A DNA stretch of 64,000 bases from Rhynochetos jubatus (Eukaryota; Chordata; Aves; Eurypygiformes; Rhynochetidae), in contig CM050652.1 of assembly GCA_027574665.1 (NCBI GenBank), positions 10,520,589-10,584,588 of the forward strand, given 5' to 3'. Within the stretch, counting starts at the first letter, position 1. Each line of letters starts with the position of its first letter. Below, piece after piece: positions 25,331 through 38,348 of this stretch. Made by a program: the position numbers and the translations under genes. A model generated the notes under the pieces. It was not told where the DNA came from and searched no databases. It saw nothing but the letters and a program-made list of their open reading frames with translations.

Positions 25331-27164
25331 CAGGAAAGGAAAAGAAACTAAGGGTGTGTATAGCAATTTTAACAGTTTATTTACAAGTACTGAAACTTTA
25401 TTATGTATTTTAACTATAATCTTTAATGATTATACCTGGGATAATAATGACTAAACTTTTAAGATTTTGATCACACTAGCAATAAATTCCTGGCTTTTAT
25501 GTAAGTGTGCTTCCTCTTTGCCCATGAATAAGATTTTGAATGTAACACCATCTTTGAATAAATGATGGAGCTTGCTTCATGTATAAGTGATCAAGCATTC
25601 AGATTCCTCTTTTTTGTTCCAGACATTGCAACTGTCTCACTTCCCCACAGCTGTAGTGGTGAAGGTCCAACTCCTTTCTAAACCTCATGCACTGTTAGAG
25701 GCAACACTATGATTCTCACTGTTCTCCATTTATTATTTCAAATTTTTAAGTCCTATGGAAAGAGATTGAATAGGACTTCTTGCATGATGCAGTGTTTCTG
25801 TACTTCTCTCAGTGACTATCAATGTCAACCTACTCCGGTTTTGTGTGTGCTGGAGAGCGAATGTTTAGCAAAAATTTCTGGAGAAAGTGCCATGTTACTC
25901 ATATTCAGTTACCAAATAGCATATACAATAACACAGTCCCTTTCATATTTGGATGAGTGCCTCAAAACCTTTGTAAAAAGCTACATAACAAAGATTAATA
26001 TTTCTAAAAATGACAAATAAATTTATTTCTAACCTTTAAGATTTTATCTTCAGAGGAAATAGAGAAATCGTATTTCTTTGGTGGTCTTGGGAATTAAGAT
26101 TCATAATTCTACCAGATACACAAAAATCAAACTCAGTAGCAGTATTGCTTTTAGGACATACTGTTATCTTCTTCCCCTCTACTAAATTGTTATACAAATT
26201 ATAGCTTTCTCTGCTATCCTGAAGATAACTACCTTACCATACTTATTTCTCTACTTCTCCTTCCCTGCCCCCCTGGTCTTTTCCTCTGAGAATATATAAT
26301 CTACTCCACAAGCATCAAACATCTGTTCTTTGAGAGATGGCCTTACCGATACCTGTCTATCTAGGCCCTAAAAAAATGTTTTCAATTTCTGCTTAACTTT
26401 AAAAAGTGCCAAGCTGATCTTAAACCAGAAGGGCCTTGATGCTCAAAAGTTTGCCTAATTTTTTCCATCTAAGCTAACTACTCTGATGAAACATATTATT
26501 TCACATAAAAAAGCACTTGTGCTCAGTAATATATGTCAGCAACAGCTATCTTGATGAATTATCTCCTCTCTCTATAGAAACCAAGCTTTCATCAGAGGAG
26601 TTTATCAATTGTTCTGCTTCGGCTCATAAAACTGAGGGCTTCTTACTGTTCTATTTGTGTGAAGAATGCACATGGTATTTACTGAGTCGTGATTCAGTTC
26701 TGAGATTTGAGGAGATCATGACTCATTCACACCTGGTATTTTGATGTCTCAACAGTAAATCTCTTCCACTCCCAACTTATCTCGGTTACATGTTACGTTC
26801 AGCTGCAAAGCATGTTTCTAGCACTGCACCACTTTTAGTAAGCTGTCCCTCAAATACTCAAAATATATGACAATTTGCCTGACAATGTTTATTATATAAA
26901 ATTCATCTAAAATTGTTGCTTGATTTCTGACAGATGTGTTTCTAAGTTCACTCTTGCATCTCTTTCATGGATGAAAATAATCTCTCTGTAAATTTGGAAA
27001 TTTTTTCCACCTCAAGGATTACAAAAAATATACTTTTAGTGAACACAAACTAATGTCAGTTACTGTAAAATAGTACCAGCTTTCAATCCTTCACCTGGTC
27101 TATACCAAGACCCCAAGCCTAGGTTGATAGCAGAGGAACAGATAGTGGACTTACAGCGTAAATA
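25331..27164. other. Intergenic, nothing recognised
   Basis: AT-rich DNA with short random-looking open frames. The longest, 25709-26020 on the + strand (103 codons), has no recognisable domain. Confidence 0.55.
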
Positions 27165-27795
27165 CCATTTGTTCTTGGGAAATTACAGAAATCACAACAC
27201 CTGTATTGTTGCTCACTAAAGCAATGCAGTACTGAGAGCTAGGCAGAACCTGGCTTAGGCACAGCAGAGACAACAAAGAATATATATGCATGCAAAACTC
27301 ATGCAAAACACCCCATATAGCATGAAAGCAAAAAGGAGATAACAGGAAGGTATAAAAGACAGTCACAGTCCCTGCAGGAACAGGGGCAGAGGCAGAAGTG
27401 AGACAGCAGGACCACTCCAGCCCTATTTCCCTGAGGAAGGATGCTGCACCTGGGCAGGGCCATTGGGTATCTGCAGCAGGTTTTTCACCTCATCTGCTAG
27501 ATAAAATGCTGCTCTTGTATTCGCCATTCACCCCCATCTGCTGCTGCAACTCAGCAGTCATCTCTAACGTTATCTTTTACTATGTAACTAGGTTAAGTAT
27601 ATTCAGAATTTTAAGCAGGTTTGTAGGTGTTCGGGCGTGTGTGTGTTTTCTCCAGCCTCCCTTCATAGTAAGATGATTGGTACTGCAGCCCAGAGTCAGT
27701 AAATTTGGATGTGATGGTTATTTCTATCCTTTTCACTTCAGGTGTAGAAACAGCAGCAGCTTCATGGATAATTAGTTTCTCTACTGTCAGCAGCA
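27165..27795 (+). repeat. Diverged LTR-like dispersed repeat, copy B (inverted relative to copy A)
   Basis: The partner of the minus-strand repeat at about 15.95-16.54 kb. Shared blocks in order include ggcagaacctggcttaggca, a TATA-like aggtataaaagacagtcaca, ctgcaggaacaggggcagag, ggtatctgcagcaggttttt, ctgctgcaactcagcagtca, gttatcttttactatgtaac, agaattttaagcaggt with a following gtgtgtgtgttttctcc run, and cacttcaggtg. The match runs for about 600 bases with many substitutions. The TATA-like box and general design suggest an old LTR, but the family is unknown to me and the ends are approximate. Confidence 0.55.
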
Positions 27796-30700
27796 GGTAC
27801 CTCTTTTTTTCTCTCTCTCCCTTTGTACCCATATAGCTGTCTGTAGTATACACCACTTATCAAGCACTTCATGAGCCATTTATCCTTTCAAGTGGTTATT
27901 TTTCTTCTAAAAGAACAAGTCTCATATTTTGTTGATCCACTTGGAGACCTTCTCAGTGGGTTTATAGAAGTTTTTCTTTGAGCTATTACTTTCTTCTGAC
28001 ACTCAAAAGTTTTTTCATCATAAACATGTTATGGAAATTCTAATAACATTCATCCAGGCTTTTGGAGCATCTAGAGATACAGACCTAAGCAACTTTCTGA
28101 AGAAAGCTGAACTAAATGTAAATGAAGTGGTACTAAGTTTGGAAATGCATCTATAGGTATCTCCAAATATCATTAACCAGCTGCACAGATGAGATTTTTA
28201 CATTTCTAATGTGAAATGAGAAAAATCACATCAGGTAAACAAAAACAAGACTAATGTATGTCAGCGTGGGTATTGCAAACACCCAGCTTCTTTACAAAAA
28301 ACCCACTTATGAGATATTATATGTGTAAGGCCAGACTTTTAAGTTACATTTTTGCCATTACAAGCCATACCAGATATTACTTTCATAGTTATTTATCACC
28401 TTAGAAGTTTCAACGTAGAATTAAACCCAGCCTTTATATGGTTGAATTCTTCAGGCTGTACTGTCTGAAGAGAAGCAAGGAATTTTTCTGCAGGAGCTCT
28501 GTTTGCCTGGCCATAGTGCCAAATATCAGTGAGAAAAGTCCTATTGATTTTGGGGAAACTGGAAAAGCAGAAATGGAAATGTAGGACCAAGCTATGACAA
28601 TGGATAAGTCAGTTTGTCACCTAATAGGATTATAATTGCCTATAGATCAAAGAGCTGGAGCAACATAATAGCTTTTAACCCTGCCAAACATCTCAGTTAA
28701 GATTTCCTTTTCTCCCAGAAGGAAAGAACAGAAGTAATTTAGCAAATTACAAATTGTAAAGGGCTTAACTGTTCTAAGACACAAAGTAGGATGAGAAGGT
28801 AGTACACTGGGAAATCATGTTGGGAAAAAAAGATACAAGGAACTCCTGGTGTGTTTAATGAGCTCAGCCTACAGAAGCAACAATATACATGTCCCTCCAA
28901 TAGTTTTGTGTCCATACATTTCTCCTTCTAGTCTGAAATATGGACTTAATTATTTTTTTAATGAGACAATGTAATTTAATTATTTTTATTTCAGATATAG
29001 CAAGCTTTTCTACACACCTTTTTTGCTACAAACTGATTCCTTAGACTTTCCTAGGTTGCTGTTGTCCATGCACTACGATGTATACACTAGATGGCACTCA
29101 GTGCTTACTACTCAATGTGTATATGCCCTCTCCAGAAAAGAAATTACAGCTGCCAGTGAAACAATTACTGAGCCTACTGTTACCTTGAGCTTGAATAGTT
29201 GAAGTTGCTAAAGAAAGTAGTAGAAACTGATAAATTTCCAATTATGCCTGTAGCAGAATTAAATGTTGAGACATCCTTGTGTACATCCAGTTAACATGTA
29301 ATGCATTACTACAACAAATTAGACAAGAGTGACAATCCTTCCCAGATGTTTCAAGTGCCCTTCAAATAATTTGTTTGGAAGGAAGATGGTGATGCTGCTC
29401 TTAGTGATGTAGAAAAGCACTCATCAATTCTTTGACTTTTATTGTTTTGGAGACAACTGTTTCAGAACAGCTTAGAAGATGTTAAGTTTGAGCCACCCTG
29501 GTGAACAGTAGGAATGAAAATTTAAATAATAATAATAAATAATAAGAAGAAGAATTAAAAATCTCCTCAATTTATGTTGAAATACATGTATCCCAGAAAT
29601 CCCACTGAAATTCAGGTAAAAACATAACAATCAGAGCTTCTGCCAGATGGGAAAAAAGGAAAACAAGGGCAACTATGAAGAAAACATATTCATGGAATGT
29701 TTCATTCTTAAAGGTTTAGCCAGGAAGGGAAGGGGTGACCTCCAAAACAGACCAGTGAAGAAATCCCCAGACTGATGTTCTTTAATAACAATATTATTTA
29801 TATTCTGTGAAAGTAGTGTTAACTTTCTAGATTATATTTTTTGCAAATACAGAATAAAAATGAAGATGTTTCTTTTTCTTTTCTTTAGAGCTTTGAGATC
29901 TCTGAAAAAAAAAAAAAAAAAAAAAAGAAGAGTAGATAAGCCCTAACATATATTCATTTCACTATAAAATTTTACCTTTGATTGCGATTAGGCTGATCAG
30001 GACACAAATTACGATAAAGCAAGAATACACAGAGTTAAATGGAGCATTTCTTGTGCACCTTTTTGCCATTTGCTCTTGGATTATGTGTTTCTCCTTTCAT
30101 ATATAATCATGTTCTTTTCCAAGCACAGTAAGCCTGGGGACGCAGCCAAGTCCAGTTCCTGTTATCTCCCGAAATGTGATAAAGTCACACAAGGAGCAAA
30201 TCTCTATGATACTTTCCAAGAATAATGAAAAGCCACATAGGAGCAGCAAAATTATCCACCTAAAACACCAAGCAGCTGTGGTGTTGGCAGGGTTTTAGAG
30301 GCTGGTATCACATCAGAGCATTGTTCTTGGCTCCCCTGACTGTCCTTCAGATAACTTCTGCAACTCTGACACCCATCTAAGACTGGTTTTTGAGTGTTCT
30401 CTTTAATCACCATCAGTCATCACAAGCCACTACCAACCAGTCGAGTCACAGATAACTTTTATAACAGACACAATGCAGTTTGCACCTTTTCACAGGAAAC
30501 TCTGAGATGGGATCAAAGACACCATCTACTCTGTGCTGCACAGTGGTGAGAATACTGTGAGGCATTTTGAAAGGAAAATGCAAAACCACAGCTCAGGTTA
30601 CCAATTCCTTTTTTAGAGTGTTTTCTACTGCACTAAGATTCCCCCTACTGCAGACCTGACACTATTACCAACTTCAAAAAATCTGGAAGCTTAGAACTCC

Positions 30701-31775
30701 CAAAATCTGTAACAGAGAATATGCAGTGATCCTAATGTCACTCACCGATATCTCACATACAGATACATTCAATCATGATCTTGCTTGAGTGATATTAATT
30801 CCCAGTGGGTCCAGAGGGAAGGTGTTACAATTGCCACAGTCAAAATAAAGCTCAGACCAGCATTTCAGTAGCAGAACTGAGCACAAGCTTCCTCAAGGCT
30901 AACAGCTTGAAAGTTTTCTACACAAAGACTGGATGAAAAACCCCAAGGAAAGATTGGCTAACAGAGTTCATATAAACAAACAACAGATGTGCAGAGACTT
31001 ATTATTAGTTTCATCCTGATACATCTGGGAATATTACTGCCTGATCTAGTGATGGAAAGACACTTCAGAGACAAAAAGTCTATTATCTGTTCACACACAA
31101 GTAAACCCTAATAGGACACCTCCATTGCAGGAGGTGATCTAGATCATTGGTACTCCTTGACTGGAAGGGGAACAGTCAGTTGGAGAAAAGCTGAGGTTTA
31201 AATGAGGAGCCAGACATGACTCTCCACTGAAGCTGTTAAAGGGAATAGTTGAACGATATGCCCATGATGTTAGCAGTAAGGAGGACGATAATTGGCTCTT
31301 TGTTCTTTACATTATTGGCCCACACAGAAGAGGATTACAGAGACTGAAGATACTACTCAAACACTTGTTTTATGTTGAGGAAGCTCCTGCCTGCACAAAT
31401 TCTAGTAGTAACCACCGACCAAATCCCTTTGGGGTGTACCTTCTCAATGTGGCTGGAACACTTTTGTAGAAGTCACTAACATGTAGGCTGAAGATCTAGT
31501 CCTGTTTGGGGTTTGTTTTGTTTTGTTTTTCTGTTCAGACAATGAAGAAAGGAAGTTACAGAGGTTTTAGGTAGCTTTCAGCTGAAGTAATTGTGTTTAA
31601 GTGCCTGATCTATCCCATTGCATGCTTATTTTTAGAGTAGGAAACTAGGGTAAGGCGACCCAGTACACAAAGTCCGCAGTGGTAGGTCTTAAATCCTACC
31701 TGCCCCCACCTTAAAAGTAATGATAAATTTGACAAATGTCACAGTGATCTGGTGAAAGCACAACAGAAAAGTCAT
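27796..31775. other. Intergenic, no gene seen
   Basis: Four kb of AT-rich DNA, unusually poor in open frames beyond 28.6 kb. It contains an A-run at 29905-29926 preceded by an AATAAA at 29853-29858. No named repeat is recognised. Confidence 0.5.
29905..29926. repeat. Poly(A) run, 22 bases
   Basis: Uninterrupted A22. An AATAAA lies about 46 bases upstream, so a retrocopied RNA tail is conceivable, but I recognise no transcript in front of it and the spacing is longer than usual. It may simply be a mononucleotide microsatellite. Confidence 0.9.
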
Positions 31776-31985
31776 AAAATCACAGAATCATAGAGTGTTT
31801 TGGGTTGGAAGGGGCCTTTAAAAGTCATCTAGTCCACCACACACCCCACCCTATCCCCTATAATGAGCAGGGACATCTTCAGCTAAACAAGGTTGCCCAG
31901 CTCTCCCAGCCTTTCTTGATAGGTGTTCCATCCCTCTGATCATTTTTGTGGTCCTCCTTGTTCATGTGGTCTCTGCGACTCCACA
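31776..31985 (-). mobile_element. CR1 LINE 3' fragment with internal deletion
   Basis: Starts with aaaatcacagaatcatagag and gttttgggttggaaggggcc, the reverse complement of a CR1 3' end, and runs to atgagcagggacatcttcag and aacaaggttgcccagct. There it jumps directly to ctctcccagcctttcttgat and ccctctgatcattttt. In complete CR1 copies, such as the one at 12.2-12.85 kb, that block lies some 200-300 bases further upstream in the element, so an internal segment has been lost. The junction falls in a gcccagct-like stretch that occurs on both sides, as expected for a microhomology-mediated deletion. Confidence 0.88.
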
Positions 31986-33557
31986 TTATAGAGTTTAAAA
32001 GTTAATTGTGAAGCATAACAAACATCTGCTTATTTTCAAATAATTTTAGAATTTAATTCTATTGAATAATTAATTCAATGCATACCCTCAACTTTGTTTA
32101 TTTGGGTTTTGATTACGTTCTGTATTGATGAATGTCTTATCAGCCTTTCATTAAATGTTTCTGAAAGTCTGATTTAGTGCCTTTTTGAATCTAAGACTTT
32201 CTGGAAATTTCTCTACATCTGCCAGTAGGGATACCATTGGAAATGTTCATCTGACATCTCATCAGGTAGCTGTCACTAGTTTGGTGTCACGGCTTTTGTT
32301 TTAGCCAATTTGCTTTTTTCTTTCAATAACAGTCTACTCAGGTAGTAGAGGAAACTTCTGTCTTTTTCATTATGAAGAGTTTTTCCTGATAGGATGTGTT
32401 CTTTATCTAAACTGAATATCCCACAACAAATCAATTATCTTTTACACTGTAGTCTCTTTTTTTGGTGTTGTTGTTAAGGAATAATCCAACTGCAGGGCTT
32501 TGTCTCAATATCCAGAAAGTTTCTGGACAAAGTTATTAATACCAGTTCTAGCCTCATTGTATTTTATTACTTCTGGCCTCTTAAAGTAATTTCATTTACT
32601 CTTTCTTGTGGACAAAAAGTTCTCTACCCTGCTTTGTGGTGATCTTTCTGTAAACAATAGGAGACAATCATTTCCATTTTTGCACTGCATCAACTTGCAC
32701 TACAAGTATATATATGATGTGAGATCTCAGTATATCATCTATGCAGACAGCAAAAACATACCACATTGGAAACAGTGGAAACGTAATCTTTAATTATGTT
32801 CCAGTGAGTGAAATCAGGTTTTTGCAATGTTTTGCCATGAAGTTTTCCTAATATCACAAGAATAATCTGCACTAAATTTGCACTGAGTTTTGAAAACTCT
32901 CATTTTCATTCTACAAACAATAAAAAATAATTCAAGAGACTGTAAATTTGGCTTAGCTTGCTACTTGAATATAGCAGAGATTCCCAACAATTTTAATTGT
33001 AACAAAAAACTGTAATGTAATACCTTCTGTTGCATTGCACTCATATAATAACCACTCCATTTCGATAATTTAGATTATTTCCAGGCTTTTAATGCTAACT
33101 TCCAGTTATAACGGGCAGTTGTATACTGAAGGAACATCATTAATTTCATATCCAGAGTATCTAAAGGTACATACAGAGTTAATTGTCAGGCCATTTAGGT
33201 GACCACAAATTGCAAGAAGCCAACCTCAGAGTAGTAGTGTGATAGATAAGGCAAAACATTAGACCAAGAGTATATTAGAAGCAATGTGATCTGTATAGCA
33301 GAACAATTTCTCATACTTCGTGCAGTAAGATCATAGCTTCTCTTTACCTTAGTCAGAAACATACTTAGTCATAGATGAAAATCTTTTCATTATTAAGCTG
33401 TTCCTGTGCTTAATTACATTCAATATTATTTTTAATCTGAATCTGTATTATTCTATCATCTTGCCTCTGAGTCACCTGCATATCTGAAATGAAAAATCTC
33501 AGGCCACCTTTCTTAGTTACCTACAGTATACTTCATGAAAAAATATCTACCTCGTAC
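31986..33557. other. Intergenic, nothing recognised
   Basis: AT-rich DNA between a CR1 fragment and a solo LTR. No open frame longer than 61 codons and no named repeat. Confidence 0.55.
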
Positions 33558-33562
33558 CACAT
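33558..33562. repeat. Target-site duplication, left copy (cacat)
   Basis: Five bases directly before the LTR that starts at 33563, identical to the five bases directly after it (34314-34318). This fixes both LTR ends. Confidence 0.8.
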
Positions 33563-34313
33563 TGTTTTAGTCAAGACAGAGTTAATTTTCTTCACAGTAG
33601 CGCTTAGAGGCTATGTTTTGAATTTGCACTGAGAATAGAACTGATAAGGTGTTTTTTAGTTGATGAGAAGCACTTACACCATTTCAAGGCCTTTTCCAGC
33701 TTCTGATACTGCAACTGTGTTCCAAACTCTCTCACTACAGGCAGTGTGGGGGGACATACTGTTCTGGTACCTAACCCAAGATTACCAAAGGATTATTTCA
33801 TTCCATAGCATGTCATGGTTGGTACATAAGCTGGGAGTGGGGTGGGGGCTATAGATTGTTCATTAGTTTGCTCAGTAGTTTTGTTGCTAGCTTGCTCGTT
33901 AGCTTGTCCATTTGGTTCATTTGTTTGTGCATTAGAAGGTTAGCTGATGGGTTGGTTGGCTTTCTCAGTCATGTTCTTGCTCATAGGGCTTGCTCAGACT
34001 CTGCTGTATCACTCTCAGGCTCTTGCTCTCAGGCTGTTTGGCTCTGACTCTCACTACTTGGGATCTGGCTGTGTATCGGTGTGTGGTCAGCAGTTGTATA
34101 ATATGTTTTATTTTCATTACATGTTATTAGTAGTATTGTTAATATTATTAGTATACTATAATGTTAATTTATATTAAATTATTAAATGTTTTTTTATCTC
34201 AATCCACAAGCTTCCTTGTCTTTTCCTCCGATTCTCCTCCTCCACAGGAGGAGGGGGAAGATAAACTAGCAGCTGCATGGTACTTAATTGCTAGCTGAGG
34301 TTAAACCACAACA
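33563..34313 (+). mobile_element. Solo LTR of an endogenous retrovirus, with 5-bp target duplication
   Basis: A 751-base LTR from tgttttagtcaagacagagt to ggttaaaccacaaca, flanked by perfect cacat duplications. Shared family blocks include gagttaattttcttcacagt, the agcttctgatactgcaactg block, the ggctctgactctcactactt block, a region rich in ATT/TTA units (about 34120-34190), and the cttccttgtcttttcctccg-aggaggaggggg tail. The same family occurs at 18.07 and 61.11 kb in the same orientation. The 5-bp duplication and lack of any adjacent viral gene show a single insertion reduced to a solo LTR. The five-base target is typical of ERVL-like and some other retroviral classes; I do not assign the class firmly. 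Confidence 0.88.
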
Positions 34314-34318
34314 CACAT
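34314..34318. repeat. Target-site duplication, right copy (cacat)
   Basis: Exact match to 33558-33562 on the other side of the solo LTR. Confidence 0.8.
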
Positions 34319-37300
34319 GCAGGCAGTGGAGAGAAATTAGTGTCTGTAAAAAAATCTATATGTGTGGGATTCCAGTTCATCCAGTTCAAACACTTTACTT
34401 TATGGATTAGAGTAGTGGTTAAATTTTCCCTTTTCCTAAATACAGGGAATCAACAGTACAAATCAGACACCTTGATTGATCTGGAGTCTTTTCTCATGAA
34501 CTTTCTTGTTGATTGAACATGGCATTATGGTGGTGGGTTTTAGCATACAAGGGCTATGGAGCCACAAGAAGAGCAGGAAAATGGGATCCTGGGATTAGCA
34601 CCTACAGTGGCTAGTTTGGCCTGAGTGGGTAATGCATTCGGTCCTTGTTCCCAGGATCTGTGTTGGCTTTTATGGCCCAATGAAGGTATGCAAACCCATT
34701 TCAATGAGCCAAGTTCAAGGCAATTTTGACTCCTCTAAGAGACTGACCCAACAAGTGCTTGAAAGAGACTCTCAGTCACCAGTCCTCCAATTAGACTTGT
34801 ATTTCCCTCATGGCTGCATGCAGAGTCACTCCATTTCACAGGTGTGAAGACTATTCTGCCCAGGGGCAAGGAGACTAAGGTGGATCTTACCTGACTATCC
34901 ACTGAAACCTCTTTCATACTCAGAAATTAAATCTCACATGTCCTGATTTCAGACACTTCTGAACTAACATAGGCAACTGAAATTCAGCATCTGAAACTTT
35001 CTGGAGACCCTAGATAATATGGGAACCCTCAAAGTTAAGAAACCCTGGAAAGCGGATCTCCTGGATGGTGGTCTAGGTTGGATACCTCATGATTTAGCAC
35101 TCTCAGACCTAAATCACAACTTAGCTGGGAACTACAAAGCTTAAGGGCCTCTTTATATAATACAATTAGTGGGAACCTTTTGGGTTTTTTTAATGAATTC
35201 AGTAATTTAAAAGAAAGGAGAAATTAAAATGTAAAAAGTAGATGTCAAGTACTACTGGGGGATGGCGGCTGCCTAGGTGGGGGGCCAGGAGCAGTGCGGG
35301 TTCCCTGGCATGGCAGGCCCTGAAGAGGCCTAACAAAATATCCGAGGCAGTTATAAACACTAGATGAGTCAGTCACCAAAAGTCACCAAAGCTTGTGTAG
35401 GTACACAGGGGGGAATGTTGCAATATATCAGAAAATAGCAAAACCACCTTCTATGTTTCCATAAGAACAAGGAAAAAGAAATTGTCTGTCTCAAGTTTCT
35501 CCAAATGATGAATGGAAGAAAGTCAAGCACTAAAACCTGCCACCGGACATAAGAAGTGCCTACACTAAATCTCTGGGCTCTTTAAAAAGAACAAAATTGA
35601 TTAAGTCTTTTATTTGTTTATTTTTTCCCTTTGAGTCAGTGTGAAATTTTTCTTTTTACCAGTATTTCAGTTTTTCCAGTAAGCAGCATTTCACACTGCC
35701 ACATTTAGCATACTTTGTGCCTTCTTTAAGTATTTGCCTATTCCTTGTCCATTTAGGAAAATGGTTTAAAACCTCTGTTCCATCTGGAAGACTGCTAAAG
35801 ATAATTAAGATAAAACGGATCTGTTACCAGTAAGCTTAAATTTATTTGAGACACAACAATTCCCATATGAGATAATTTCTAGGGAGTTGGAAATTGAAAA
35901 AAGAAAAAAGGAAAATAATGCTATTAAGGTGCACAAATGAGACAGATTTCCTGAAAGCAGGGCCTGGTGTGTTGGGATGGGATTACAACATAGTCAAACC
36001 TTTAAAATAAATGTTTACATCAAGCCAAATCCTTAAATTCACAATTAGTTTTCATTGTTGCACAGGCGTGATAATTTTACAGAAACCAATTTGTCTTCAT
36101 TATACTGTGCTTTTCACCTATCATCCACCTCTGGGACTGCGCCTTGTTACTGTATTTGCGCAAAACCCAAGCTCTTATAATCTTATTGTTCCAGGAAAGC
36201 AATTCTCAAGGTCTGAAGTACTTTAACTGTACCAACACACTTACGTGATGGATTTTTTGCAGGTGAAGAGGTCTTTATTCATTTCCTTGTCTTTGCAGGA
36301 ATTGAATAGCTGTTCATTTCTGATGAAATCCATGAAATGTTGGCTGTTTACCACCTTTAGAAAATAAGGCTAGAGCTTTAGGTAATTTTCTTAATTCTGT
36401 ATCTCAAAGTCTGGTTACATATATGTGTAACAAAAGTTTATATCAAGCAATACTGTTCTAGGGTTCTTTTTAATTAGTGCCATATTTCACTTTAAACAAT
36501 TCCTCATTTTTAAAAATCTTTTAATTTTACAAGTATTCATACTCAGCACAAGTCCAATATAAATGGCAAGACATTAAATATTACCTTTCACAAAACAAAG
36601 CCGTTGCTGCAGTTCCCTTAAAGTTATTATTGTATTCAATCATATTTATGAAGATATGGTACACTTATGAAATATAATACAAACAAAGAGGCAGTTAGCA
36701 ACAAAGCAAAATAGCTCATTATATGCTTAGCATGACAGTTTCATTACTGCCCTACACAAATTTCACGGTTGCAATAAGATATGTAGTAAACTTAAGTTAT
36801 TTTGAGACTAAAAGCACAGCAGGCCTGAGTTCTGTGTAGATCTGCAATTTTTATTTTTTATGAATAATAATATCTTAACTTGAAATTTGCATTAAAATAA
36901 TGCTAAAATGAATGAAAGGCATTGTGGGACTCCAGTTCGTCTAATTTAGGCATCCTAAATGCATGACACTTAAGATTAGAATTAATCCTCTGAATTTAAT
37001 TGTATAGAGATGGAGGTTTTTCTGAGGGCTGCAAAGAGAGATCTGGTCTGTTGAGGCAAAGTGGCTCCTACCCTAACCAGTCAGGCAATAAAACTGGGGA
37101 ACGTGAGTGGCCTGCAGCTGACAATGGCCTCTAGTATGTAATCACTGTATTTTTAGAAAAACAGAGAGACAATTGGTACATTTAAGGCAAACCATCCTTA
37201 CCCAAATAATTAAAAATATATATATATGGGTTTTGTACGAGGTCTGTATGTGAGGTAGACTCTTAGGAAACTCATAAAATGCAGAATCCTTAATAGTTCC

Positions 37301-38179
37301 ATTAAAACCTTTCCAGCCTTTAACTGTCTGACTAGAAAACTGTGCTGTCTTCTATGCAAGATTATATGTATAAAGTTATATAATCTTATAAAGTTGTAAA
37401 TTTATTACATTTTTCTTTATCCATCATATATATATTCTGTGTTGGGACTGAGCAGAAAGTGCATGCTCCTGATTATAGAGATTATTTATTTGTTTCAAAC
37501 TGTGGTTACTGTATGAATTTCTCTGAAAACACTCTGTTTCTTTCTACTGAGAACTGTGGTGACTAGGTCATTTTCAGAGATATTTCTAGCATGTCTTGCT
37601 ACAAGGCTGATTGCTTCAAGACTCCAATGTTACATTTATACAGTAAGTTAAGCAAGATACAAATGCTTCCTGCCATGCACTGTTGAATTTTTAGGCTAAT
37701 CACTGATGTAGTTTTGGTCTCTGCCATGTAAAACTCTTCTGAATTATCCTCCGACATGCTCCAGGAATTAATCTGGACAAAAGATAGATGCAGAGATGGG
37801 GCAGTTTCAATGTGACTGCCTTTTGGAGAGCCATGTTATGGAAATGACTGATACCGTGCCAGCTGGCTAACATGTTCAGAGAAGGACCTGTGTAATTTCA
37901 CTTTTTCAGCCTGTTGTTTGTTAGTTCTTGATTTTCTTGGGGAGCTGGGAGTATTTTAAAAGCCTAACCCATATGCTAGTGCCCTGGATTTGGACTCCTT
38001 AGAGGTAAATTCATTCTCTCATCAGTTGTTTGTTTGTGTGTTTTTTAACTCAATAAAGTTGATTAAAAACACATACTTGCACCATAGGCCCTACATTATA
38101 AAATGGGCTATTATTTTCTCATTTGACGTTTCTCTCTCATTCCCTCTCCTTCTCTGTCCCCTGATATTTATTCCTGACT
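34319..38179. other. Intergenic, no gene seen
   Basis: AT-rich DNA, apart from a short GC-rich patch at about 35258-35345 (including gggggatggcggctgcctag). A short (AT)n tract lies near 37215-37227. No supported gene or named repeat. Confidence 0.5.
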
Positions 38180-38348
38180 GCCCAGAGAAGCTGTGGATGC
38201 CCCATCCCTGGCTGTCTTCAAGGTCAGGCTGGATGGAGCATTGGGCAACCTGGTCTAGTGGGGGGTGTCCCTGCTCATGGCAGGGGGGTTGGGACTAGAT
38301 TTTCATTAAGGTTCCTTCCAACCCAAACCATTCTCTGATTCTATGACT
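38180..38348 (+). mobile_element. CR1 LINE 3' fragment
   Basis: Begins abruptly in ctgcccagagaagctgtgga, continues with tggatgccccatccctggct and caacctggtctagtgggggg, and ends with caacccaaaccattctctga and ttctatga. It is a heavily 5'-truncated CR1 copy of about 170 bases in sense orientation. Similarity to the 12.2-kb copy is high, so it is relatively young. Confidence 0.95.
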
